A stretch of DNA of 64,000 bases from NCBI RefSeq assembly GCF_963678635.1, contig NC_087068.1, positions 2,046,001 to 2,110,000 on the forward strand, given 5' to 3'. Source of the stretch: Symsagittifera roscoffensis (Eukaryota > Xenacoelomorpha > Acoela > Convolutidae). Every line of letters starts with the position of its first letter. The stretch's first letter is position 1. A program made the position numbers and the translations under genes. Below the pieces are notes generated by a model. The model was given only the letters and a program-made list of their open reading frames with translations. It did no database searches and had not been told where the DNA came from. This document shows positions 34,150-46,822 of this stretch, in pieces.

Positions 34150-35496
34150 GGTTGATTATTTAATGAATTTCAGCATTTTTCAATTTTATTAACAAATTTT
34201 GACTAAATGGATGAAAATTGGTTTAATCTCAGCTAGTATGTGATTTACTTTGCCCTAACTGTGACTATTTTGACAAATTCTAGTTAAATCCATCGTTTTT
34301 ATGTATTATAGGGGAATTCAATATGATAGCAATTTGATAAATGTTTAACTTTTAGCAGTTATTTGTAGTAATAATTTTCAATTTATTTCTCTAATTTGGG
34401 TTCATGTTCAACAGTTTGTAGATGATTTTTCAATTAAATCTGAGTTTTTCCTATCTTAGTTGGGCTTATGTGGACCAATTTTTTAGTGAAACTTTGATGA
34501 ATTGGCGTTATTCTAAATCCTAAATGGCTTATTTTGACCAATGGGTTGAATTTTAGGTAAAATTGAAGTTTACCTATTTAATTGTGTTTAATTTGACAAA
34601 ATTTGGGTAAACTGCAAGTTAACTCCTAGCTTACCTAGCTTAAATGGTTTCACTTTAAGCAAAACTAGATGAATTTTAATTTAAACTAGTGTAAATGGCT
34701 CTATTTTGGTCAAAATTGAGTTAGTTTTAGGTTAATTTGAAGTTAATTTTTCTTAATTGCGCTTATTGAGACAAAAATGAGGTAAATTTTAGATTAAATT
34801 ATGGCTTATTTAGCTTAAGAGGGTTGATTTTAACTAAAATCAGGTAAAATTTAAATTAATTTTGATTCAACCTAGCTTACATAGCTTTTTTTGGCCAAAA
34901 TTGGGTAAACTTTGGGTTACTTTGGAGTTTATTTGTCTTAATTGTGCTTTTTCGGAGCAAAAGTGAGCAACAATTTGTTAAAATGGAAGTTTATTTAGTT
35001 TAATTGGATACGTATTGACCAAAAATGGGCTAAATTTTGCTAGAATGGGAGTTTATTTCGCTTAATTGGATCTATTCTGACATCATTTGGCAAAATTTTT
35101 TAAAACGGATTTTATTTTGGCCTAATGGGCTTGATTTGACATAAATGGGCTAGATTTTGTTAAAATGGAAGTTATTCTAGCCTTATCGGGCTTATTCTAA
35201 CTAAAACTGAGCAAAATTGTCTTAAAGTGGAGATGTATTTAAATTAATCGGGCACAGTTGACACGAACTGTGCAAAAATTGGTTAAGTTAGAAGTTTATC
35301 TTATTTAATCGGACCTAATATGACAAAAATTAGGTAAAATTTTGTATAAACGGAATTTTATTTAGCTTAATCGGACTTAGTTTGACATAAATTGGCCAAA
35401 AATTTTGTTTACAAGCAAAATTATCTATCTTTATTGGATATATTATGACTGAAATTGGGTCAAATTTTGTTAAAGTGGGAATTTATCTAGCATAAC
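34150..35496 (+). repeat. Degenerate satellite, about 61-bp period
   Basis: The pattern TTAAAATGGAAGTTTATTTA, then CTTAATTGGACTTATTTTGA, then CAAAAATTGGGTAAATTTTG returns every 58-62 bp (for example 34990, 35052, 35110, 35171, 35235, 35294, 35355). Roughly 22 diverged copies. Confidence 0.85.
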
Positions 35497-35867
35497 TGAT
35501 CATAGATCAAAACCCCCGGCCAAACAGTGGTGATTCAGCATCTTTACGGCCTTTTTCCTGTTTAGGACCTCAAAAAATTTTTTTTTTGAGTTCAGAAATC
35601 AAAATAACCAAATTCAAGCCTTTAATTCAAGCAAATATAATGTCAGATTCAAGTATGGACCAAATCCGTGCTCCATGATCCGGTTGAGACAACATATTCC
35701 AACCAAAAAAACTTCATGTAGTTCTTAAGCAGGGGCACAACAGCCTAACAACAATACGATCACATATTTGCAATTTCCCAGCAAAATTAAACTATTCACT
35801 CATAACAACACTTAATGAACGAAAAATTTACAATTATGACGATATATCCACGATGGAAAGTACTTAC

Positions 35868-36340
35868 ATACAAACTATTCAGCTCATCACGAAGAACCGC
35901 TGTTATCCCCTGGTTAAGAACTAAATGCTGTTTATTTTGGCTTGGTAATGCTGTCTCACCAGAATAAGGGATCACGGATTGTGGCGGGCCACCAACATCC
36001 GATTTTTTGATTGCTAAAGGAAGACGTAACCACTTTACTACCGCTTTCCAGGCATCATCAGAAATCATTTCCATTGTCAAACTACTCGCATAAACAAGCA
36101 AACTCATTTTTGAAGAAATCAAAAGTTTATAAGTTTCAAAAAATCTTTGATTCACTCCAAGAAGGCTTGAATTTCCCGAATGCAAAAAAAAAATGTTTTC
36201 ATACTGGTATCTTGCATATTTAGATTGTGAAGCAAGTATTGAGTACAAGGTCTGATAATTCAAAATGTAAAGCAAATTGCACATCATATTTGAACAGACA
36301 ACAGACGTTTTAGACAGATAAGTTGACCAACCTACCCGGG
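35868..36340 (-). CDS. Unrecognised coding exon, intact in unit B
   Basis: A 473-nt open exon bounded by acceptor TTTTTGCTAG|CC and donor TTGTAT|GTAAGT. It reads VGWSTYLSKTSVVCSN, HSGNSSLLGVNQRFFETYK, DDAWKAVVKWLRLPLAIKK and GITAVLRDELNSLY. A possible neighbouring upstream exon ends at 37584 with SSLMSYHARIIG and donor GTAAGT. The frame is kept over 157 codons while the A copy is broken. No family recognised; it may be one exon of a host gene or of a transposon. Confidence 0.45.
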
Positions 36341-37911
36341 CTAGCAAAAAATGACTATAATACTAATTCATATTTTGAAAAAATGCCTATTATTTTATCT
36401 CATAATATTTCGTAGACTGAAACTTTTTTTATGACAATTTCATTCTACGCAATTTTTCCAAAATTTGAAATTTTTTAAAAAGCCAAATTCTCGCATTAGA
36501 TAACAAGCGTTTTTGTCATACATTAGATAACAAGCGTTTTTGTCATACTTTTCATCACAAAGGTTTTATAAAAGTAGCAAAAAGTTTTTTATCTTGAAAT
36601 TGTATGATCAGCATTTTCCGATTATATGAAATGATATACGCATTTTTGACACGCATTTTTAACATAAATGAAAATCCTAAAATAAGTTTTGTTTTAAAAT
36701 TTTGTGTTTCATCCGTAACACTTTAACAAAGGTTTTCACTCATAAGAGAACCCAGCATAATACTGGCAATTACCATGCACATAAGCTGCTTTTGTTGAAA
36801 TTAGCCATATGGGTTAATGTTAAATTTCTCACAGAGAAAAAAATTACCATATATGTTATTTTTGTAAATGGGTAGAAAACTCTTACAGTGAAAATTTTGG
36901 TGGATGAGAAACTAATCCTGTTTTTTTTTGCAAATTCATGTTTATCTTATCACATGAAAAAAAGATTGTGTTTATAAAAAACACTAATAAGAGATTTTTA
37001 AATTTTTTGGATGAAAAACTCAACCTGGACTAGGTTATAGACACAAAAAGTCAAACTTTGCATGCGAAGTTTTTTTTTTCAGTAAAATATATATACAAGC
37101 ACAGAAGTAAGTCTGTCACCAAAATTGGATATAAGAAAATTTTACCTCAATTTTGCATTTTTTCTTTGGAACAATGTGTATCATGCAATTTTTATATATG
37201 AGATTATATGATAGGAATTTTTTGTTCAAACAATTTTTTTTATACCAAAGTTGCTCTCATGTAACCAAAGATTCTAGTATTTTGTTCCGTTTGATTCTCA
37301 AACCAATTCAAAATTTTTTTTTGAAAAAAAAACGCGTGATTGAAAAAAGCTTCGCATACATTTTTCTTGTTATATTCGTATGATAAGCATTTTTTCCATA
37401 GAATCCGTTTTTGAAATGGTGTGATACGCATTTATCTTGAATGAAAGTCAACGCGCGTACCTCATTAACTGAAGAATTGTTACACCAAACAGTGCATTCA
37501 TTCAGAACAATGTTTGTTTCAAATGGTTTTAGAGAAAATGCTTCATGATCCAGAAAGAAGCTTTGTAGCTAAGGTAAACTTACCGATAATTCTAGCATGG
37601 TAGCTCATCAAACTACTTGCACACAAAAAAATTTTAATCAACAACCCAGAGATTTTTCAGACAACTTCGCTATGTGACAACAACGTTCAACTAAGTGTCA
37701 GTGTATGCATGGGAAGACAACTGCTCCTATATATGCATCTTTTCAAATTATACCAAAAGCTATCTCAATCATTGCAAGCAGTTATTATGATTAAAACTCC
37801 CAGGCGGCAATGAAAACAAAACTCTAAATTCAACTATATGCTACAGCACTGAGACACTTGATTATCACTATTCAATGAAGTCCACAAGTTTACCACAAGC
37901 ACATAACACCA

Positions 37912-40022
37912 CATTACGAGACCAAACTGTGCATTCTCTGCATTGTAATCGGAATCAGCAACAGGCCAAAATCAGATTCGTCGCGGAATCCGCAAAATTG
38001 CTACTTTTCTTTGATCTTCTATGCTGTTTTGGATTCCACAAACAAATACCTTAATCATTGTACTGCTCAAAATTGCTCGAAAAATAGACGAGTTTGCGGA
38101 ATCCGCAACAGTATTTGCAGAATCAAGAACAATTTGTGGAATCCACAAACAATTGATAAAACATTTGTATCGTTAAATTGAGCTGTAGCGGAATCCGCAA
38201 CTGTAAGTGGAATCCGCAAATTGTATGTGGAATCCAAAAATTGTAAGTGGAATCCACATTTTGTTTGTGGACTCCCTTTACATATATTTATATGTGTAGT
38301 AGCCTTTAAAATTATATCTTTTGAACTATATTATATATAGTTTATATATTATATAAATATTTATAATTATATCTTTTGAAATTATAGATTTGATTTCACT
38401 AGAATAGAAAATTACTAGAATCGAAATTTACTAGAATAGAATTTTACTAGAATAGATCAGTGTTTAGGATTAATGGAATCCCAATTACTGACGAGTACGT
38501 GGGTTCGATGAAATCCCAAATACTGAACTATTTCGACGATTTGCTATGAGTTGGGTTTCTAATCACTCTCAACCTAATGACTCCAAATAACGGATATATT
38601 CCATATTTATTCCACATTATTCCAATTTTTGGGATTCCGTCAATCCCAAATATTGACCAGTAATTGGGATCGATGGAATCCCAAACACTGAACTACTTTG
38701 ACGATTTGCTTTGCGTTGGGTTTCTAATCACTCTCAACCTAATGACTGCAAAAAATGGTTTTATTCCATGTTTTTTCCACATTATTCCAATTTTTGGGAT
38801 TCTGTCAATCCCAAATAATGACCAGTAATTGGGATCGATGGAATCCCAAACGCTGAACTAATTTGACGATTTACTTTTGTTGGGTTGCTAATCACTCTCA
38901 ACCTAATGACTCCAAATAATGGTTTCATTCCATATTTATTACACATTATTCCAATTTTTGGGATTCCGTCAATCCCAAATATTGACCAGTAATTGGGATC
39001 GATGGAATCCCAAACACTGAACTATTTTGACGTTTTGCTTTGCGTTGGGTTTCTAATCACTCTCAACCTAATGACTGCAAAAAATGGTTTTATTCCATAT
39101 TTATTCCACATTATTCCAATTTTTGGGATTCCGTCAATCCCAAATATTGACCAGTAATTGGGATCGATGGAATCCCAAACACTGAACTACTTTGACGATT
39201 TGCTTTGCGTTGGGTTTCTAATCACTCTCAACCTAATGACTGCAAAAAATGGTTTTATTCCATGTTTTTTCCACATTATTCCAGTTTTTGGGATTTCATC
39301 AATCCTAAATACTGACCAGTATTTGGGATCGATGGAATCCCAAATACTGACCTAATGTAGCGATATGCTATGTGTTGTGTTTCCATACATTCTCAACCCA
39401 AGGACTACAATTACTGCATTTATTCGGCTTTATGCTTCCAAAATCATTATTTGGGATTGACGTAATCCCAAATACTCACCTTAATTTGTCGATATGCTGT
39501 GTGTTCCATACACTCTCAAATCAATGACTCCAACTATTGAAATTGTTCGGTGTTGTGTTTCCAAAATACTTAGAGATGACATCAACCAGTTTGGGTAACC
39601 AATGTTTTAAGACTTGTTCGTGGATTCCGCTGAAAATGGTTAAGTCTTTGCTTTTAAATTCCGCTTTGCTAGAGAAAAAAATTCCAGCTCAGCTTTTAAT
39701 TCTTCATAAGCAAGTTCAAATGAATCCAATTACAGTTTGCGTAATCCAATTTCATTTGCGGATTCCGCTTACCTTTCGCGGAATCCACTTACACTTGCGC
39801 AATCCAGCACAACTAGCTATATTTGCTTGTTGCGGAATCCGCAACAAAATCAATTTGCGGACAAAATTTACGTTACAGGTATATGTATGCGGAATCCACT
39901 GAAATTTTGTTTGTGGAATCCACTTACAATTTGGAACATATTTTAAGACTTGTCTCTGGAATCCAGGAACACACAGACACCAAATTGTGCTCCTATCCAG
40001 TGCACAGTTTGGCCTCAAAATG
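37912..40022. mobile_element. TIR element with internal 165-bp satellite, complete copy B
   Basis: Left end CATTACGAGACCAAACTGTG at 37912; right end GTGCACAGTTTGGCCTCAAA and ATG at 40022, its inverse. Inside are a GCGGAATCC cluster, the satellite array, and a second GCGGAATCC cluster. About 2.1 kb with no open frame of note, so it is non-autonomous. No clear target-site duplication is visible. Confidence 0.8.
38455..39560. repeat. 165-bp satellite, about 6-7 monomers
   Basis: CCAGTAATTGGGATCGATGG or its variant starts at 38657, 38822, 38986, 39151 and 39316, spacings 164-165 bp. Same palindromic core as in unit A, with more copies, showing expansion after the A/B duplication or loss in A. 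Confidence 0.95.
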
Positions 40023-40629
40023 CAGTCGTCAAAAAAAAACTCATCGATTAAGAAACGGTAGAACTTCAACTAATGTCGAAACAAATTTTGAAAAAAGCAA
40101 ACCGTTTTGACAACCAAATGCTTGTCAAATAATTTCATACTTTGGAACAAAATTTTATGATCCAATTTCATTGAGAAAAATCATACGAAAATAGCAAATG
40201 AACCAATTTTCCCATACAATGAAACTGTATTGCTAAAATTTTTTTGGCAATATGGAAATAGATGAAAAAAAGTTTCGCCATACATTTTTTTATGAAATGC
40301 ATAAAAATAGCATGCTAATTTTTTTTGCACTGTGATCAGCATAATTTTCATACTATATATTTTTTTTCAAGAAACTTTTTTTTTCGCAAATTTTGTGCTT
40401 TTTTCATTACACACTTAATAAGGGTTGTCAACATAAGAAAACCAAGAGTGTCAGTGGCAGTTATCACGCAGATAAACTGCTTCTGGCAGTTTTTGTCATG
40501 TGAGTGTTTGATAAGATTTTGTACAAAATTATATAAAAAACGTAACCGTTTTGTATATGGATAGAAAATATCAAATTAAAAAAATCAGTGGTTGAAAAAA
40601 TTACCTTTTTTTGACAGGTATAGGTTAAA

Positions 40630-40964
40630 ATTGACCAGTAATTGGGATCGATGAAATCCCAAACACTGAACGAATTTGACGATTTGCTTTTGTTGGGTTT
40701 CTAATCACTCTCAACCTAATGACTCCAATTAATGGATTTATTCCATGTTTATTCCACATTATTCCAGTTTTTGGGATTTCATCAATCCCAAATACTGACC
40801 AGTATTTGGGATCGATGAAATCCCAAATACTGACCTAATTTAGCGATATGCTTTTGTTGGGTTTCTAATCACTCTCAACCTAATGACTCCAAATAATGGA
40901 TTTATTCCATTTTTATTCCACATTGTTCCAGTTTTTGGGATTTCATCAATCCTAAATACTGAAT
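40630..40964. repeat. Two-monomer satellite insert between 32-bp direct repeats
   Basis: 335 bp, close to two 165-bp monomers, lies between identical 32-bp segments at 40598-40629 and 40965-40996 (starting AAATTACCTTTTTTTGACAG). Unit A has a single version of the 32-bp segment near 32557-32588 and no satellite there. Confidence 0.9.
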
Positions 40965-40996
40965 AAATTACCTTTTTTTGACAGGTATAGGTTAAA

Positions 40997-42559
40997 CTTA
41001 GCATTTTGAACAAAAACACTTGCTTGAGTTTTTTTTGGAATTGTACCTTTGGAAATATCTCACTTTCATCGGCTATTCAATTTAGCTTATGAATGGCAAC
41101 TATAACAATCATTATGCTTTTTGTACTATAAAAATTGAATTGGTGTTTTTATGACAATTAATTGCTGATAAAATCTTTCATGGACTTCTGTCTGAGAATA
41201 AATTAATTCTTCTTAAAAAAATCTTCAAAGTTTTTTTAAACTGGTTACACTAGGTCACAGTGATCTCTGATTTTATCAAAATTAATCAAATTGAGAACTG
41301 TTTGAGCAAATTCAAATTTAAAGTTTCTTAAACTGCAATAATATCGCATAAGTTTTTAAATGTTACATGATGACTTGCATGCCCGTTTTTGTTCTTTAGC
41401 GGACAAATTATGAAATTGGCCACATTGTTGAGGAGCGAGTATTATTCGAGTCTTGAAGGCTACATATAACCACCAATTTTGTTTTTCATTGGCAAAACTT
41501 AAATGGTACCCTTAATTACAAGCTACATATAGCACAAGCAATGTTGGCATAAACCTACAGCGAGTTGGGTCAAACCTTTAGTACGCCTGTTTTTGGAAAT
41601 GAAATAATCTGAAAATGAAGCAGTTTCAAAATGTTCGGGAGATGAGACCTCCCTTTAAATTTTATACTGCAAGTGTGGTTTTTGTAACTTAGCGCCTAAG
41701 CGAAAATCAGAATCAACTTATCCGTTCCTCCTGTGAACACTGAGAGGATTCCGAGGGCATGAAATCTGTTTGCCTTGAAAAGCTTGGTACAATTTTACAT
41801 TGGATAGTTGATACATCAAAGGATTCAACCCAAGCTTGTCGTTTTAGTACCCTTCGAATGCAATTAGAAAAAAATTTTCCACTAATTTTTGTGCTGATTT
41901 CTTCAGTCATAAAATCGCCAGAGTTTGAATTGAAAATGACTCAAAACTTATTCCCTCATCCAATGGGAGGCCGCACCTCTTAATATTGAACCGAAGAAAG
42001 CTTATTATGTCTGTTATCTCGTTATTCGCCTCTGCGACTGCTGGTCAAGTGCATACTGAAAAAAAAATATTTTTCTCTACTAAATTCAAAAAACTCTTGC
42101 TTCTTTGTTTGGGTCTAAGCTTGTATTATTTTTGAGAGCTAAGTCTGGATATGCGACCAACTTTTGCCATTATTGTTTTGGTTTTTTTGTTTTTATTCTT
42201 TTTTTATCTTATAAAGCTCTTGATAGTTTTTTAAGCAGCACGGAGCTATTGTTAGGCTGTTTTTTGTTTTTAAGGGAATCGATGTACTAGAATAATTTTA
42301 GAAAGTAATCGAGAGCGAAACAGTTTGTTGGGAATCTTTGCTTATTGGTCTGAGAATTGTATCTATTTTGGGTGTGTTTATTTTTGTTAAGGTCATTCGA
42401 TAAAAAAGATATCATTTTGTTTAGTGTTAGTTATCTAACAAAGAATTTTATTAAATTTAATTCTTTTTCTACGCTGTTTTTTTAAAATCTTTTGACATTA
42501 ATTTTTCTCAATATCAGGTTTTTCCATCATTTCTTTTAACGCTTTTTTACTGTGTTTAG
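40997..42559. other. Unit B spacer; no gene recognised
   Basis: Counterpart of 32590-34149 in A. It contains the plus-strand frame 41759-41983, rejected as coding. Confidence 0.5.
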
Positions 42560-44260
42560 GTTGATTTTTTATTCAATTTCAGCATTTTTCAATTTTCATT
42601 AACAAATTTTAACTAAATGGATGAAAATTGGTTTAGTCTCAGCTAGGCTGTGATTTACTTTGCCCTAACTGTGATTATTTTGACAAATTCTAGATAAATC
42701 CATCGTTTTTATGTATTATAGGGGAATTCAATATGATAGCAATTTGATAAATGTTTAACTTTTAGCAGTTGTTTGTAGTAATAATTTTCAATTTATTTCT
42801 CTAATTTGGGTTCATGTTCAACAGTTTGTAGTTGATTTCTCAATTAAATCTGAGTTTTTTCTATCTTAGTTGGGTTTATGTGGACCAATTTTTGAGTAAA
42901 ACTTTGATGAATTGGAGTTTTTCTAAATCCTTAGTGGCTTATTTTGACCGAAGGATTGAATTTTAGGTAAAATTGAAGTTTACCTATTTAATTGTTTTTA
43001 ATTTGACAAAAATTGGGTAAATTGCAAGTTAAATCCTCGCTTACCTAGCTTAAATGGTTTCACTTTAAGCAAAACTAGATGAATTTTATTTTAAACTAGT
43101 GTAAATGGCTCTATTTTGGTCAAAATTGAGTTAGTTTTAGGTTAATTTGAAGTTAATTTTTCCTAATTGCGCTTATTGAGACCAAAATGGGAAAATTTTA
43201 GATTAAATTATGGATTATACAGCTTAAGAGGCTTGATTTTAACTAAAATCAGGTAAAACTTAATTTAATTTTGATTTAAACTAGCTTACAATGCTTTTTC
43301 GGGTAAATTTTGTGTTACTTTGGAGTTTATTCATCCTAATTGTGCTTTTTCGGAGCAAAATTGAGCAACAATTGGTTAAAATAGAAGTTTGTTTAGTTTA
43401 ATTGGATACGTATTGACCAAAAAAGGGCTAATATTTGCTAGAATGGGAGTTTATTTCGCTTAATTGGATCTATTCTGGCATCATTTGGGCAAAACTTTTT
43501 GAAACGGATACTAATTTGGCCGAATGGGCTCGATTTGACATAAATGGGCAAGATTTTGTTATATTGGAAGTTATTCTAGCTTTATCGGGCTTATTCTAAC
43601 TAAAACTGAGCAAAATTGTGTTAAAGTGGAGATGTATTTAAATTAATTGGGCACAGTTGACACGAACTGTGCAAAAATTGGTTAAGTTAGAAGTTTATCT
43701 TATTTAATCGGACCTAATATGACTAAAATTAGGCAAATTTTTGTAAAACCGAATTTTATCTAGATTAATCGGACTTAGTTTGACATAAGTTGGCCAAAAA
43801 TTCTGTTTACATGCAAAATTATTTATCTTTATTGGAGATATTATGAATGAAAATGGGCCAAATATTGTTAAAGAGGGATTTTATCAATCATAACTGGACT
43901 TTTTTGAGAAAAATGTAAGCTAAGTTTTATAAGAAGGAAAATTATCTGGCTTCCTTGGCTTAAATTTCCCGAAATTGGGCAAAATTTTTTTTAAATGGAT
44001 TTTAAACTAGCCCGATTGGACTTATTTTGTCAAAAGTGGGCAAAATTGTGTTATATTGGAAATTCAGCTAGCTTAGACGGACTCAATTTGGCATAAATTG
44101 AACAAAATACTGTTGACATTGGAATTAATGTAGATCAATTGGACTCGTTTGGACTAAAATTGTTCAAAAATCTGTTAAAATGGGAGTTTATCTAACTTAA
44201 TCGGACTCAATTTGACCTAAATTGGGAAAATTTTAGTAAACTTATACTAAATTAGCTTGT
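42560..44260 (+). repeat. Degenerate satellite, about 61-bp period (unit B tail and start of C1)
   Basis: Same pattern as 34150-35496, continuing beyond the end of unit B to about 44260. The left breakpoint of the C duplication (43697) lies inside it. Confidence 0.85.
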
Positions 44261-46822
44261 TTTAGTGTATTTGTTTGTAAGTTCAATTTAAGGTTAGCAT
44301 AATCTTGCTGAACTTGTCTCAATTTGTTGGTCAAAAAAAATTAGTCTGAAAAAACACACCTTATAGTTCCTTACATATTGAGTGTAGATAGTTCCTTTAC
44401 TAATTTGGGCCAAAAAAAGCTTCCGTGATGAGATAGTTAAGTTAAAAGTTGAGTTAAGTTAGGTTAGAGGTTAAATTTTGCAAAAGGGTGAAAATAATAT
44501 AAAGCACAATTGTACAAAGAAAAACTGAGACTGAATCTGAATTTAGCGAGTAAAACTAATTTATCAATTATTTAGAGTGCACTTGGATTGCATACCTCTT
44601 ACTCCCTTTTCAAGATTAAATTTAAAAATTTTTAAATTGTTTTGAGCTCTTTCGGAATGTCTGATGAAAGGATAAAACTGTAAATAAATATTTTAACCTG
44701 TTAGTCAAGCTATTTTAGGTGAAAAGGTTGTTAGAATGTCTGAATTGACTTTTCATACTAGCCCATTCGGTTACAGAAAGTTTCCTTTTATTTGATATAT
44801 CGTAGTTATAAAAATGATCGGAGTTACAATGTCATGAGATAAAGTTAGCAGAGAGCTGTCAAAGACTGATGAGCAATAGAGAAGATCTTGATAACCTTAA
44901 CTCCATCTAGGACTACCTGAAAAAAGGGCAGTCAATTAAATTGCGGGCCCTAAAGTTAGATAAAATCTATCTCTAGCTTTTCTAATATTTTGCAATAAAA
45001 AGAACTAATTAGTTTGTTTTCAGACTTATATTTGGTTTAAGGGGTAGTTCTCTGCTCAAGTCGCACCAGTTTTACTAAAAGAAACGTTGGGGTCGGTTGT
45101 TAGATCCCTTTGTTTCAGTTGTTAGTAAAATTATAAGTCTCAGTTAAATTCTATCATAGATCAAAGTCGATCTCGTCCTAGAATTAAGGGATAGTAATAA
45201 AAACAGATAAATAAAAAAGGATGATCAAATAAGTTTAACTGAAATATAAATGAAGGAACAACTGCCTTGAATACCAAAATAGATTTGGGGTAGCTAGGTT
45301 AAGTTATATTAATTTAAAATGAAAGAAAACATTAGAATCTTACCTCTATCAATTCTGGAAAATGGTTTTCTTTTCAAAAGTATTTCTTAATAGAAAAAAA
45401 TTTGTGATAAACAAAAAAAAAGAAAAAATTTCTACCCAACTGAGCGAGTGTAAAAAAATAAAAATTCTGAAGATCCAGGTTGGTTTGTTTCTCAGCTCTT
45501 TGGTTTAGACAACTTTGCACCTGCAGTATAGACTTCGAACTTCATTTTCCCCTTTTTCTTCATACTCTCGATGAAATTGACATTTGCAACTTAATGACTT
45601 TTTATTATAAGATAATATAAGAAATCGAAAAATAAAAAGATCAGGGCCATTTACCAGTTGTTTTCAATAACCAGGCTAAAGGCAGCAAAAAAAGTGAGTC
45701 CGATCTCAAATCGGAGAAGTATTTTAATTGTTAGAAAACGAAGTTTAACCATAACTTAGTAATTGCAATACTACAATTGTCAACATTAGGAAAACCAAGA
45801 CTGTCAGTGGCAGTTATCACACAGATTAACTGATTCTGGCAATTTTTGCAATGTGAATATTTGTTAGAATTTCGTACAGATTTTTATTAAGAAACAGAAC
45901 CGTTTTGTATATGGCTAGAAGATGTCAATTTAAAAAACTCAATGATTGAAAATGTGACCTTTTTTCGACAGATATAGGTTAACCTTAGCATATACAAACA
46001 AAAACACTGTTTGTCGTAATACAAAAACGCTTGCTTACGCTTTTTTGAATTGTTGAAAGAAAAACTCAGCCTGGACTAGGTACAAACTCGAAACATCAAA
46101 TATTACGTCAAATTTATTATTTGTGCGCAGAACTGAGTTTGCAATCAGAAAGCGCAAAAAAACTTTACATCGATTATATATTTTTTTCTATGAAAAAAGT
46201 ATATCATACAATTTTTATGTATGCAGTGATAAACAATTTTTGTTTTCAAACTTTGTTTGGTTGCGAATATTGCTCTCATGTAAAAAAAAACTAGCAAAAG
46301 TTCGTTTTATTTGACTCTTAGACCAATTTAGTATAATTTTTAAAGAAATGTCGATTGAAAAACTACTTTTCATAAAATTTCTTTCGATACAATCATTTGA
46401 TAAGCATTTGTGATAGACTCCATGAAATTGTATGATATGCATTTTTTGTATAGACGTCAATCCGGGAGTAAATCGTAAATCCACGATCGGCTAAAAACAC
46501 AAAGCAATAACAAAAATTGAACTCACAAAAGATTTTTATCTAACAGTAAAAATGGAGAAATCAAAAATAATATTAAAAAAACACAAAAAAAAAGAAAAAC
46601 ATAATGAGACTAACTCAACCAGACCAGTAAAAGTCGGTATAAAATGCCAAATTGGCAAACATCAATCGAATATCTCCCACAAAAATCAAGAAAAACAATA
46701 AAGACAACTAGGTTTTTCAAAAATCAAAATAAATTAAAATCTAGTTGAACAATCCGCTCCATATAAAACTTTTTTGCTATATTCAAGAATGTATTCTAAG
46801 ACTAAATTGATCGTAGAAAGAT
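44261..46822. other. C1 spacer; no gene recognised
   Basis: AT-rich. Segments 45780-45970 and 46050-46440 are diverged relatives of unit B 40430-40620 and 37010-37440, so part of this is an older dispersed repeat. The frames at 46123-46484 have no recognised content. Confidence 0.5.

Larger units (their letters stand above)
28646..35496. repeat. Segmental duplication unit A (6.85 kb)
   Basis: Begins TGATCATAGATCAAAACCCC, which recurs at 35497 as unit B. Order in A: decayed exon (29018-29470), AT-rich spacer, TIR element with satellite (30721-32170), spacer, degenerate 61-bp array (34150-35496). B has the same order with many small differences and several insertions. The junction shares only about 2 bp (TG) between the duplication ends. 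Confidence 0.9.
35497..43894. repeat. Segmental duplication unit B (8.4 kb)
   Basis: Direct tandem copy of unit A, longer because of an expanded satellite (38455-39560), a second satellite insert (40630-40964), the retained right end of the TIR element, and about 200 bp extra near 36670-36880. Its tail at 43890 (CATAACTGGAC) corresponds to the A/B junction. Confidence 0.9.

Noticed and set aside
41759-41983. Open frame shared with 33340-33555
   Set aside because: The unit A copy has a stop, and many replacement differences between A and B indicate no protein constraint.
46123-46484. Opposed open frames of 63 and 89 codons, duplicated at 54572-54933
   Set aside because: Conserved only because the whole 8.45-kb block is duplicated; no domain or splice support.
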